A stretch of 64,000 nt of DNA from Panicum virgatum (taxonomy: Eukaryota > Streptophyta > Magnoliopsida > Poales > Poaceae): assembly GCF_016808335.1 (NCBI RefSeq), contig NC_053138.1, positions 61,100,951 through 61,164,950 on the forward strand. The letters run 5' to 3'. Within the stretch, counting starts at the first letter, position 1. Each line of letters opens with the position of its first letter. The notes under the pieces are model-generated. The model was not told the DNA's origin and made no database searches. It saw only the letters and a list, made by a program, of their open reading frames with translations. Below are positions 33,389-44,956 of this stretch, piece after piece. The position numbers were made by a program, and so were the translations under genes.

Positions 33389-34177
33389 CTCTCTCATATC
33401 CTCTTGGTCGATTCTCCTCCACCGTCTCCCTGCTCCCTACTAATGCCCTAACTCCTAGCCACTCCTCATCTTCTCTCTCTCATATCCTCTTGGTCGATTC
33501 TCCTCCACCGCCTCCCTGCTCCCTACTAACGGGCCTCCACTCCTCTCCGAGCTTTGGCGAGCGGCGCTGCAGGCACGGCCGGCGAGCGGCGCAACAGGCG
33601 CAGCCGGCGGGTGCGACGGGGACAGCAGGCTCGGTCGGCGGGCGCGGCGTCCGTAGGTGCGGGCAGCGGTGGTAGGCTAGAGGCACGTCAGGCGGGAGGC
33701 GCAGTGGATGGCGCTAGCGGGCGCGGCGTCGGGAGGCGCGAGCGGCGGCCAGCAGGTGCGGGTGGCGGCCAACAGGCATGGCGCTGAGGGCAGGGCCAGG
33801 CGGCGGCTGGGTGGCGTCTGGAGTGGCGGCAGCGACAGCCGGCAGGGCGAATGGCGGATGACACGGGCACGACGGAGTCCCTGTGCTTCTAAACGAAATG
33901 TGTTCCTGGGCTTGTGCTTGGGCAAAGGATGCGACACGACGAGCAGCACGGCACGACCCGTTAGTCTGGTTGTGCCAGGTCTGGCCCGATCAGATAGTGC
34001 ACGGGCTAGCCCAGGCTCGGGTTGGGCTGAGTCGGACCTCCTACAAACGAGGGCAAAGATGGGAAGAACCTCCCTCCAAAACTCCAAACCCGCTATGCTC
34101 CAGTACGTTTTAGCGAGCCGAGCCATGTTGTTTCCCGTATTATTAACAGGCCGGGCCAATAGTAGGGTTCCATATTA

Positions 34178-34434
34178 CTCCCTCCTTCCCCGTTTATAAG
34201 GCATGGTGGAACATGACACGGTCTTCTAAACAACACTTTGACCATTTATTTATCATATATTATATCACTTTTGATTATAAGCTTATAATCATTGTAAACT
34301 ATATTTGATTATGAATCCAATCATATGAAATTTGCATTATAAAAACAAAAATTTAATAGTCAAATTATTGGTCAAAGATAAGAAGGTTTGAATCTTGATA
34401 TACGTGTATGCCTTATAAACTGGGAAGGAGGGAG
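34178..34434. mobile_element. Stowaway MITE present only in unit 1
   Basis: A 257-bp element with clean ends (CTCCCTCCTTCCCCGTTTAT / ATAAACTGGGAAGGAGGGAG) and TA duplications at 34176-34177 and 34435-34436. Unit 2 reads CCATATTAGTAACGG at about 53,556 with a single TA, an exact empty site. The MITE plus one TA (259 bp) accounts exactly for the offset change between units. Confidence 0.95.
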
Positions 34435-34815
34435 TAGTAACGGGCCTGACGAGCCTCACAATCGATTCTCCCGAGTGGCCGACAGAATACATAGTACTCT
34501 ACTCATACAAGGCAATTATGTCGTGTTGATACGGACAAAGTTGATATAAGTATCAGATACGTATTGGTGTCCGTGTGTTAATTTGTATATATCTATGTGA
34601 TCAAGTCGTGGGCGGAGGAGATGGTTCGCCGCCTATGTTATTGATAGATGGATACCCCGTATACGAGCCCGATCATTCCCTCTTCGTGATTTGATCATGT
34701 AGATTGAATATATAATAATTATACTAACTTTATCCACGGCAACCTCATAACTGCAAGTCAAAAAGAAAAAAAGCCATCGGCGGCGACGGCGCAAACTAAA
34801 AAGCCATGGGCGGCG

Positions 34816-36154
34816 ATGGCGCCCGTGCGCCGCCGGATCGAGATCGACTGGCAGGAGGTTTTCACCAGCGCCCGCTCGTCCCCCGACCGCGAGGCCAACG
34901 TCTTCTTCGCGTCCCCGACCGCGAGGCCCGAGAAGCGGCGTGGGCCCCCCTACCCCACCAGGAGGCTCTGGGGCCTGCGCGGGAAGCTCGAGCAGCGGCG
35001 CCGCGAGTGCTGCCCCGGCGTGGTCGCGGGTGACGGGGCGCCCGGCCGGGTGACGCGCGCTGCCGCGAAGGTACGTGCGCCTGCCGCCCGCTCATGTGTT
35101 TTCGTGTGTGGTTGAATCGAGCTGGGGTGTTTGATTATGAATCGATTAGCTTTGCGGAGGTGCTTTTGTGGGAGTTCAGTGCGCATAATGTTCCTCAGGT
35201 GTGCGCGTGGGTTTCGTCCCCCCTCCCTTTTTTTTGAGCTGCATTGTTCCATTATTCAGGGAAATCTGAGCCCATTCTTCGTGCTGTCTGTAGGCTGATG
35301 ATGTCGGGGAATGCCTGTTTCAGGGAGATGAGCGCGAAGGGGAAGGTACCTCTGCATCCGCTGCAAAGAAATCACGCAAGCTTGGTATGAGTTTCACATC
35401 TGGGGCCTGTTTGTATGATTGGTTTCCAAGACGGGTCAAATTCACTGATGAGCAGACACACCTTCCTCTGATTTATCAGTTTTTGTCCCCTTTCTATCTT
35501 TTGATCCTTGCCAGCAACTAAACCAACAAAAAAGCAACACCAAGATAAGATTTGATCCAACTCCAATTTCGCTTATGCGTAGTCATGGATCTAGCTTTTA
35601 TCAGAGCTTCAATTTGGTCATCCATCCACTACAACAGATTCATTTTTAGTGACAAAAATATAATTTAATAACCTCATTTTCTGCCTTTTCATGTCACTTA
35701 TCCTTAACAAGCAGCTTCCTGAGATGTGTAAACGGGATAATATCATTTTGCACAATATAAACTGAATGACAACTCTGAAAATAAATTGCAGCATATATGG
35801 ACTTAATAGAGAAAGTAAAGAGGTATTTGTTCTGCTGCAGTGTCCACTAGGACTAACTGTGCTCATTTACTGTTTGTAGATATTGAGAAAGAAGATGCAC
35901 TTCTCCACATGCTTGGTGAAGTCAACAAATCACTTCAAGCATCTTTGAAGTCTGGTGAACCTGTACAGGTGCCAGAAAGCACCTCCCCTGAAGAAATCTT
36001 TGAGGCGCTGAGAGGGATACCCAGATTGGCCCGTGCCGACCTGCTGCAAGCCTATAGTGTGCTTATTCGGGATGATCGTCAGTTCAGATCTCTTATGGCA
36101 CTCCCCAAAAACATGTTGAAGGAATGGGTGCTCATGGAAATTGGAAGCACATGA
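34816..36154 (+). CDS. Type B array gene, unit 1 (unknown function)
   Basis: Exons 34816-35070, 35294-35384 and 35880-36154 join in phase to 206 residues. I chose the ATG at 34816 because the one at 34806 is in another frame. Exon 1 gives the basic MAPVRRRIEIDWQEVFTSA, then SSPDREANVFFASPT and an Arg-rich stretch (RRGPPYPTRRLW, KLEQRRREC). Exon 2 is acidic to basic (ADDVGECLFQGDEREGEG, AAKKSRKL). Exon 3 has a helical lead-in (EKEDALLHMLGEVNKSLQAS) and the shared domain (SPEEIFEALRGIPRLARADL, LQAYSVLIRDDRQFRSLMAL, KNMLKEWVLMEIGST). AKKSRKL could act in nuclear import. Function unknown; the basic N-terminus would suit a nuclear protein, an inference. The frame is intact and unchanged in unit 2. 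Confidence 0.68.
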
Positions 36155-36609
36155 GGCTTATTGAGACAACATGCTAGTGATAGCCGATTGGGATCTCTTA
36201 GCCTTCTAATGGAACTCGGGAACAAGTGAGACTTGTTGAGTTTGCCCTGCATACCATGCATATTAATGTAATGGTGTTTCTAGGGAACTTGTTTCAGTGG
36301 TTCTTTCCTAGTTGTATGTTACTAGTTGTGCAACGTCTAACTCTAATGTCGTTAGCTACTGCGGATTCTCCACAAGTGTAATGTTGATTATTCGTGAGAA
36401 TGTGTGGAAACATCCTTTATTCTCTTCAATTACAATGGTGTTTATTTTGTGGGAACATGCAGAGGTGGGGGGCAGAGGAGGGTGTTCTTGGGGTAGGACC
36501 ACTTGATGGCGGCTGAATGTGTTGGTGATAATTAACTGTGTAAGAAATATGAGAAGAAATCTAGATATTGATGCTACATCGATCCCTACTGTAAAAATTT
36601 TTGATAAGT

Positions 36610-36800
36610 TTTAAGAACTAAATCTGTCAAAACATGAGGAAGGAATGGCTGCTCATGGAAATTGGAAACACATGAGGCTTCGAGACAGCATGTCAGAGAT
36701 AGCTAATTGAGATCTCTTAGCCTCTTCTAATGGAACTCGACAACAAGTTTCGTTGCACCATGTTTAAGGTTTTCTAATGATGATGTACTCACCTAGTATG
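36610..36800 (+). pseudogene. Local duplicate of the type B gene 3' end, unit 1
   Basis: Repeats the end of the type B last exon and 3' UTR (36,105-36,300): AAAACATGAGGAAGGAATGG, TGCTCATGGAAATTGGAA, CACATGAGGCTT, GAGATCTCTTAGCC, AATGGAACTCG. Only the tail is present, with no upstream domain sequence. Confidence 0.7.
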
Positions 36801-36884
36801 GTTTCTCCTAAACTATGTATTTGTTTACATGTTTGAAGCTAACAGTAGAGCATGCTTACTTAAATACGCTTCTCCGTTTATTTG

Positions 36885-39800
36885 GAGAAATCAACAAATC
36901 ATTTCAAGCTCCTCTAAAGTCAGCTGAATCTCTCTACAAGTGCCCAACCAAGGAAGCTTGCCTTGAATAAAATTTTAAGCGCCTCAAATAAAGTGATACC
37001 TAGGTTGGTCCATCTTGATCAGCTATGCTCCTATAGCTAGTATGTCAGAAAGCCCAGCGATCACCGGCTGCTGCCTGGCGACCACCACGAACTGCCCGGC
37101 GACCACACGCAACGATCCGGCGACCACGTGCATGTGCCCGACGACCACACACAACGATCCGGCGACCACACAATGGTTGGAGTCTAGCCTACAGCTCGCT
37201 CTCTTCCTCACGCCACACACTCGCGCTGCACAGAGGTTGAAGAAGATGAACAGTGCACTTGCACAACAATGGAGACGAACGCCCCGGGCACCACACGGCC
37301 TGTATTGATAAAATGGACTGACTCAACCTAGAACACAAGGATTACAAGACCATATATAGACCTAGACACCACAGCTCCCACGCCACCACACTCCGGCGAG
37401 TACTGCGCCCACATACGCACGTTCCTGGCGACCCGGCCTTCTCCACGTTCTGAGCAACGAACTCCACGCAAGACCCAGCCTCCATCCTCATCCGCTAGCC
37501 AAGTGGTGCCCATCACGTTGCCGCCGCGATCCTCCTTGACTCTGTCACAGCCCAGAAGAAAAAAAAGAAAAGAAAATAAAAATCCAAAGCCGGGCCCACC
37601 TGTCAGCCTCTCCCTCTCCTCTCTCTGATTTCCTCCGCGCGCCGCGCGCACGCGTCGCCGCCGCCGGTCAACCCTGGCTTCCGTGCCATGTGCCGGCCAT
37701 CCTCGCGAGCCGTGCCGCCCCTTCACTCTTCCCCTCGCCCTCTCCTTATCCGCGCTCGGCCGGCCTCGCTCCCCGCCCCAAACCCTAGCCCTTCCCCTCC
37801 ACCACCGGCGCCGCCCCGAGCTATGCTCGCCGCCCGCCGCCGTGATTCGCCGCCCTCGGTGAGCCCCTCGCCGATTCCACGCGGGAGCAGCTCCCTCTCA
37901 CCCTCCTCCTCCGATTTTGGCCCTCATCCGGCCCTCACCTGCCGCGGGTCAAGGCCCCTGGTCGGCCTTGACTCGGGCTGGTGGGCCGCTGGCCAGCGGG
38001 CCCCACTCGTAAGCGCCTACGTGTGTGGGATCCGGGTGCACCTAGCGATTTAGCTAGGGTTTTCTTAGGGTTTATATTTCTGCAATCTTGCAAAATCCAT
38101 AGAAATTCATGTATAGCTCCAAAAATTGTGAAACTTATTTTGTTGGATTCCTCTAGCTTAGATCTACTCAACAAAAATATTGTTTTGTATGTTACCTTTC
38201 TGTAGATTTATTTATAGTTTTATCTTGCAAAAGTGAGTTTAATGCTTAGTTATTTGTGTACTGCTCGAAAAATGCCAAACCAAATTTTTTTAGACTCCTT
38301 GTGAGGTGTAGTTTTCAGTGGTGCAACTTGTTCACATGGTTCCTTGCTGTTTATCAAAGTTTTAGTTTGTTTTCTTATACTTTGTCTGAAAACGGTTTAT
38401 TATAGAACTTCTTGTTGGAAAGTGATACAATGGCAAAACTAGTTTTGTTAGCTTTGTTTTCATTCCTGGTATCCATGATAATTTTCTTGGATTTGTTTAG
38501 TTCAGTTTGATTTCCTTTTCTGATTTACCTTGTTTAGAGTGGCTGAAAACTCACATATTTATGGTTAATTATAGGAAAATGTCTTTGCTGCAAAACCAAT
38601 TTTCATGAGTTCCTTGTTTGCTTCTATGCATGCTCAAATTATTTCATGATTTATTCTTGTTTTTTAGTTCATTTCTTAATTCTTGCATCGCATTCATGCA
38701 TTATAGTGACCGAACCGTCGGAGGTCGAACCCGAAGAGCCCACCGAGTCCGTCGAGCTTGAACCCGGGATCCCATTCGTGGTCGAGCCGGAAGTTAACCA
38801 AGGCAAGCAGCTAAGCATATTCCTTGCACCTATTTAATTTGATTTAGTTTAGCTATCTCACCGGGTAAGGTATGGTTATATATATTATGTGTGTATTGCA
38901 TGCTTGTACCTACTTTGATGCATTATCCTTCCTTGAAATGTTCAACATGTCCTTGCCACACATTAGTCAGTTACTCACTTAAACTTGACTAGAAGCTTAG
39001 CCCTGCTTAGAATAATAAATTGCTTGCGAGAAAGGAATGGTTTGGAGTATCACACTTACCTGATTATCCTTGATCGCACTTGAGCAACTGGGGCAAGTAG
39101 AGTTTGGTAGTACCAAGATTCGAGCGGAATGGTAGGGCCTAGAGAATGAAGTCACATGGGCATAGTCCGCTTGGATCGATTAAGGACCGAGTGGATGCCA
39201 TCGGCCTTGAGAACCTTTCTGTGCTACCACATATCCAATATAATGGAACGGATGAGCCAATTACCTTCTTTGACTTGATCATTGATGTGCAGTCCTAGAT
39301 ACGTGGCTACGGGCTATGCAGAGAGGCTTAGTGTGTCCCCAGGCGGACCTATGTGTAGGAAAGTTTAGAGATGTCCTTGGTGAAACTAAGTCTCTACTCG
39401 TAATCTAGGTGTGAGGTTCAATGATCGAGCCTTGTTGGGAACGGTTGACGTGATCGGTTGGGTGAGTCGCATGGTCCTCGCGTCGTGTGGGTAAAGTAGT
39501 ACACCCTTGCAAGGTTATAATCAATTCGAATTGCCGTGATCTCGGATATGAGTAAGCTCTTGGTTCGCCGAATTTCTCTTAGAGAGTTTCGGTATTGTTG
39601 GATTTGGATTCATGTCTTGTCAATGATCTGTTGAGTATTATGTTACTCTCTTAATCAACTAAAAGTGTTTGGGGTGGGCAAGAGTAATTAATTCTGATAG
39701 GTGATAGTGTAGAGAGCCAATGCTTATGCAATAATTACTTAACCTTAAAGCTTTTACTTGAGCCAATGCATGATCCTTGCTTATTTAATCGCGTAAGTCT

Positions 39801-40905
39801 TGCGGAGTACCTTTGTACTCAGGGTGCTTTCTAAACCTAGTTGCAGGTGAGCCGGAAGTGGTGTTCGGCCACTTCTACCCCGCTGATCCAAACGCGGGGG
39901 AGGAGTAGGTCGTTGTGGCTGTGGTGAAGTCCTTGAGCAAGGCATCATCATCTTAAGTATGTTTTATCATAGCTGAACTCCGTGAGAGTATGTAAATGCA
40001 ATAAACTTTATGTTTCTGTTTAATATGACTTTCGTGAGCCCAAGTCTTATAAGTGAAGCTTGAAACCCACCTATATTGAACTTGTAATATTAAGTGTGTA
40101 AAACTGCTCTTTGTGGATTCTTGGTGATGTATTCGATTGTAAACGGTATGTGCATATGTTGATTCTGGGCGTATGTTGGAGCACATACCGGGACTACCGG
40201 ATTTGATATTATTTTGGATGAATGACGTGTCGGTTATTCGTGTCTCTAGATGTGGGATAGCACGTGGCTCGCTCTCCGGCAAGCACGTGTTAACTCTCAT
40301 CTGGATGATAATGACCGGCGGTTCGTTTAAAATAGTATCAAATTGGGCGGTTCTCACAGATTCGGTCCTCCTTGGTTGCAACAGACAGGCGAGCACGCGC
40401 CGCACACGAGCTCGCCGCACCCTGAAACACGGCCACACCGGCAACCAACCTGATGCGCCTTCGTTCATGGAAAGTAGAGGCAAGAAAGAGGGAGAAGAAG
40501 GGGAAAGAAAGGAGGGAGGAAGAAGAAAGGGGGGGCTGGAGGAAGAAGAAGGGAGATGAGCCCCCCCAAAGGTCAAATCGTCGATCCGCCACTGGCTGGA
40601 CCCAAACACAAGCACGAACTTGTGCACTAGCGAGCACCCTAACTACGGACTCGATCGATCCTACAGACCTAACAGACTCGAACGCGAACGCCTCCTGCGC
40701 ACACACGCGATATTTCCGGCACGGACCCGACACACACACACGCCACAGCCACACAATGGCGTGGTTTATTCCAACATAGTATGCTTACCCTATTCAGATC
40801 CCTAATGGCGTTCCGGAAGAGCATGAAGAAGGAATCAAGAAATGGTTGCTCGCTCTCATGGAAATCGGAGGCAAATGAGGCTTGTAGTGTAGAGGTTGGT
40901 CCACC
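36885..40905 (+). pseudogene. Decayed shared-domain exon split by a solo LTR, unit 1
   Basis: The left part 36,885-37,042 (GGAGAAATCAACAAATCATT, CAAGCTCCTCTAAAGTCAGC, CTCCTATAGCTAGTA) and the right part 40,777-40,905 (TATGCTTACCC, CAGATCCCTAATGGCG, TCATGGAAATCGGAGGCAAA) are the two halves of one degenerate domain exon, interrupted by the LTR at 37043-40776. Frame breaks exist apart from the insertion. Confidence 0.7.
37043..40776. mobile_element. Long solo LTR (3.7 kb), unit 1
   Basis: Starts TGTCAG and ends CCAACA, flanked by a 5-bp duplication TAGTA at 37038-37042 and 40777-40781. The interior shows no gag, protease or polymerase motifs and no repeat of its own start near its end, so it reads as a single LTR rather than a full element. 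It has several small open frames (37688-38053, a P/S-rich frame; 38646-38837, an E/P-rich frame). The length and the GCTCCAAAAATTGTGAAAC stretch suggest a Gypsy long-LTR family such as RIRE3/8-like, an inference. Confidence 0.75.
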
Positions 40906-40939
40906 CAGCCTAGGACATCTGGTACGGTTTATTTCTCCT

Positions 40940-41244
40940 CAACCATATTATCATGGTGGCCAAGCTGGAGATCGCGGAGCAAGCTGACGATGAGCGGAAA
41001 GATAAAGGCGTGCGGCGAGAAGACCTGCTACCCGAAGCTCGCCGCGCACGGCGGCCAGCTGTTCGCGTCGACGGGCGACACCATCTCTGTGTTCAGCGGT
41101 GCCGACCACGTACGCGCTGATGTCCACGCCGCCGTGCAGCAACGGCGGCGCGGCGCCATCGGCGGCAACCGCCTCTTCGCCCTGCACAGCACGGAGAACG
41201 TGTTCGACATCTGCTGGGAGACGCCGCGGCCGCCGATCATCTGA
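40940..41244 (+). pseudogene. BTB/POZ-WD40-like gene fragment, unit 1 end
   Basis: From 40,990 one frame reads GEKTCYPKLAAHGGQLFAST, GDTISVFSGADHV, then IGGNRLFALHSTENVFDICW and ETPRPPII to a stop at 41244. This matches the C-terminal end of plant BTB/POZ WD40-like proteins, with the middle (DVHAAVQQRRR) out of frame relative to the family. The 5' part (MVAKLEIAEQADDERKDKGV at 40,953) is unrelated. The BTB domain is absent. Confidence 0.6.
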
Positions 41245-41789
41245 CTGCCAAACGATTAGTCTTTTCACCCTTGCATTGCATCACTAGAAAGGGAATTACT
41301 AACACAGGTCTCGACAGAGAAAAAACACACACTGTAACTTGCTCGTCATATCAGTGGAGCACCGTCATTTTCGACAAACACCTTCTCTTCTGCTCCCTAT
41401 TCCTTCTGATGTTCATAATCACCCGGCAAAGATCGCTGCTGAGGTCAGGGTGCTGCCGATCCCCAACACTGCAACACATCAGCGGGCAATCATGGGTTGC
41501 GTTCTGTCGAGGTCATTGCATGCGTTCCTGATCTTTCTGTAGTGCAAAATTTGTAAAGATATCAGCGCCAAAGAGCTCTTATGCACTGATTACAGGAAGG
41601 CCTCATGAGGCCCTAATCATACTACATTATTAATCATGATCAACTTAACACTCAACATGTTTTCTTCAAAAAAAGAAAGAACAGAGAAATCGGCTCCCCA
41701 AATGCCATGGTTTTCATAAATACAAATTTAAAAGCATGCACACATCTCACAACATTTCCAAAGCCTATGTAGGAACTTGTAAAAGCACA

Positions 41790-42124
41790 TCTCTACCATT
41801 ATTAAAAATTTAGTGTCTGCGTCAACACCATATGGCTCTAGAGCTAGGGGAGGCTTGTCTGCTAGAACAACAAACCGGGGAAAAAATTAGCCCCGTACCC
41901 AACCCTGTCGGGGTATTCGTGTGGCAGCAGAAGAAATTCCATAGACCGCAAAATCTTGATGAACATCGTAGTACATATGCACCATGCCTGTACGTGATTC
42001 AATGAGAAATAGCTAGGAGCAATGAGAAAGTAAAAGATCCGTAATTCCAATTTTTATGAACTTAACTACAAAAGCAGCAGTGAAATAATTACATGCCCGT
42101 ATCATCGCACGGGCCTTTACCTAG
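41790..42124 (+). mobile_element. Short non-autonomous Helitron, unit 2
   Basis: Duplicate of the 22927-23261 Helitron with the same TC start, hairpin and CTAG end, carried along by the segmental duplication. Confidence 0.75.
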
Positions 42125-42253
42125 TACATGTGTAATGTAGTAGTAACCATGGAGTTTTCAGCTTTATTTACCTTCATGAAAATTTGCCTGGATATGGGGT
42201 ATTTATGTTCATTCCAGCTTCACTCGAAATTTACTTTTTTAAAAAAATTGAGC

Positions 42254-42288
42254 ACCACACACACACAAACACACACACACACACACAC
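42254..42288. repeat. CA microsatellite, unit 2
   Basis: Counterpart of 23393-23427, 2 bp shorter. Confidence 0.8.
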
Positions 42289-42780
42289 TATTTGTAGCTT
42301 TAAAACAATTTTCATTAAGGTAAATAAAGCCACAATTCTCTCGGAGCAATTTTGTGACAAGTTTATCATCACTAGATCGCGCGTTCTTACTAGTAGTAGA
42401 GTCCACTGGGACACAAGAAAAAAATTCCAATCCATAAAATGTGTCCGGATCCAAACAATCTCTATTATTATCAACTTTAGCTTAGTGATGATTAGATGCG
42501 GGTTTTCTAGCTTTTATGGAACATAGAGCTATGAATTATCCCCCCTTTTGTGTAATAAAGCAGACCATCACAACCATTTTAATAAATTGAAACCAACACA
42601 ACATCTTTTTATAAAATGGAGCCACTACATATCTATCATGTATTAACAAGTTTCTTTTGCTATGCCTGGCCTGTTTTTGTTGAAACACACCACATCTCCT
42701 CCTCCTCCTCACCCCCCAACAAACATAATAAGCTAATGAAATACAAGACTATTAATATATTTGTTGGGCTATTTATTAGG

Positions 42781-44897
42781 TGAAAGGACCTTAATCGCTT
42801 GATGTCGCCTAGGGGGGTGAATAGGCATTTAAAACAAATCCTGCAGATCAAAACACTTAACACAGATGTCAGTCACCAACCGGTCGGACAGACGGGTCAG
42901 ACCGGTCCTAGACTTAGAAACAGATCACCAACCCAACCGGTCAGACCGGTTGTGCAGACCGGTCAAACCGGTCCTACACAGATCCTGCACAAAAGTGTTA
43001 TTCCACCCCTTCACGAGCTCTAGCACAAATGCAACTTGGTGTGGTGCTTCTGTAGATGTCAATGAATATATTTCACAACCCTGCACACACAGAAACAACA
43101 CAATCGAGTAGATCGAAGCGGAAGCACAAATAAAGCTAGAGCACAAGTGTGAGGCAAACCAAATGAAGATGATGCAAAGGAGACACAGAGATTTGTTTCA
43201 CCAAAGTTTAGATTCACAACGTTCACCACGTCTGAATCCTACTCTCTGTTGAGGAAGCTTATGGTGACCACAAGGTCAAGCTATCTCCTCCTTTCCACTA
43301 TATGACCATGTGTCCTCGTGACACACGATCACTGCTGCAACAAACTTGCCGCTGCTCACCACAAGCTTGGGAGCTAGCCGGCGACGCCTAGCCGTCTAGG
43401 AGGTTTCCCCTCCAAGAGTAACAAATGCTTCAACCAAGTTGGCGACGCAACCGCAAGTGCTCAAGCTAGGGATTATGCTCTCACTGCTCAAATGCTCTCT
43501 TAGCAAAGGTTTCACTCAACCCAACTCAAGGATCTAATCTTGATTTACTCAAATCTCACAAAGAGAGGTTGGGGAGGACTTCTCAAGTGCTCTCACGGCT
43601 CAGAGATGGCTTAGAATCACAATGGCATCAGCAACCACGAATGGGTGAGGGTGTGGGGTATAAATACCCCTCTCTCAAAAACTAGCCGTTGCTCTGTCAG
43701 TGTTAGACCAGTCAGACCGGTCCCCCAGACTGGTCAGACCGGTCGGTTCAAATAAACTAGCTGTTGGACCCGACTGGTCAGACCGGTCGGCTGGACCGAT
43801 CAGACCAGTCACACTAGGTATTTTTCTCCCAAGTGTTTCTCTCTGATTTTTCTCACATAGGATAGCTATGAGCACTTTTGTTTATGTCAAACCACTAATG
43901 TTGCATCCCCCTTGATAGTACGGCATTCTATACTCAAGTTCACATAAAATGACATACACAACACTTGAGCTTTTATGTCTTGATCAAGCCGAACTTCTTC
44001 AATCAATATCTTGAGGTTGTCAACCTCCTTAATTTCAGTGAGCATGCCTGCTTGAGCTAGTGACTTTGAATCTTGCTTCATATAGGAATGAAATCCATCT
44101 TTGATTCACAAGTCACTTCCATTCTCCAAATAATGACACTCTTCAACATAGAGCTCTCCATGACTCTAGGATCTCTGGTACTTTGACCCGTATCGGTTTC
44201 CTTGCTCCCCCCAAGCCGTCACTTGTGTAGCCTCTTGAAACACGCCTTTCGGTCATCTCTACCTTCATCCTAACCGTCCATTTTGAACTTCTCATTGATT
44301 TGTGTCATGCATAAAATTTTCTTTACCAATATAAATTCACCATTTAATTTCGTATGCAAGCTTTCCAATTTTGAGACAACATATGCATATCAACTCATGT
44401 CTCATTCACTTTTCTCTTGGTTGCTTCCCTTGTACAACAATATTCATCTCATATGACAAGTCATCCCAACCTGAGACTATACAACAACATATTATGTCTC
44501 ATTCACATAACCTTTGCTTGTCGTATGAATCCCATCACAAGTTGAACAAGCCTTTTATAGATATTTGAGCACTCATATCAACCATGAATACCTTGCTCAC
44601 AATTTTCCTTTTATAACTTTGCTTGCCACTTTGAGTCCCTCATAAATTAACAAGCTTCAACACAATATTAGAGCTTTCATATCATACATGACTACCTTAC
44701 TCTTTCATTTTTCTTTCTCATTCTAGCTTGTCACATACAATGATTGCCAATGGGACATACACTTTTGCTTGCAATACATGAGCTATATCATTCCACAAAT
44801 TAAATATATGTTCATCATCTCATGCAAACAAGTTAGTCCTTTAATCGTGTTGTCAATCAATACTCCAAAACCCACTAGGGGCCTAGATGCTCTTTCA
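42781..44897. mobile_element. Solo LTR upstream of type A gene, unit 2
   Basis: Duplicate of 23920-26054 with the same TTAGG duplications (42776-42780, 44898-44902). It is 2,117 bp; the 18-bp difference is one fewer copy of a GTTAGACCAGTCAGACCG unit near 43,702. Confidence 0.9.
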
Positions 44898-44956
44898 TTA
44901 GGGTGGGTGATGGCCCACCCGGCCCACCCTTTGGATCCGCCCCGGCCTGCTGCTCC

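Larger units (their letters stand above)
29525..34043. mobile_element. Older hAT-like element hosting a nested hAT, unit 1
   Basis: The flanks CAGACGAG (29517-29524) and CAAACGAG (34044-34051) match at 7 of 8 bases, and the uninterrupted site CAGACGAGGGCAAAG occurs at 18,950, 28,748 and 47,601. The ends TGTAGATGGCC and GGACCTCCTA are only loosely complementary. Subterminal CCCGACCCGAG / CTCGGGTTGGG also pair. Without the nested 3.58-kb hAT the element is about 0.94 kb and non-coding. Confidence 0.65.
22593..41455. repeat. Tandem duplication unit 1 (18,863 bp)
   Basis: The first of two nearly identical direct repeats. Positions map to unit 2 with a constant offset of 18,863 that changes only at discrete indels: the CA run, an 18-bp repeat unit, a roughly 0.5-kb deletion near 28,915 and a MITE at 34,178. 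Apart from these, single-base differences are few. It contains a Helitron, solo LTR, type A gene, nested hATs, type B gene, long solo LTR and BTB fragment. Confidence 0.95.

Noticed and set aside
33677..34199. 160-codon frames on both strands near 33.7-34.2 kb (and 53.1-53.6 kb)
   Set aside because: Simple GC-rich repeat-like sequence (GGCGGC, GCGGGCG) within the outer hAT-like element; open on several frames at once.
37015..37308. A 97-codon frame with T/P repeats (PATT.., CPTTTHNDPATT)
   Set aside because: It is the simple repeat at the LTR start (GGCGACCAC variants); the ATG lies outside the LTR, so the frame is chimeric.
39953..40627. A 224-codon minus-strand frame (and 59,078-59,752)
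   Set aside because: Lies inside the 3.7-kb LTR; S/P/F-rich composition follows a purine-rich tract, and no protein family is evident.
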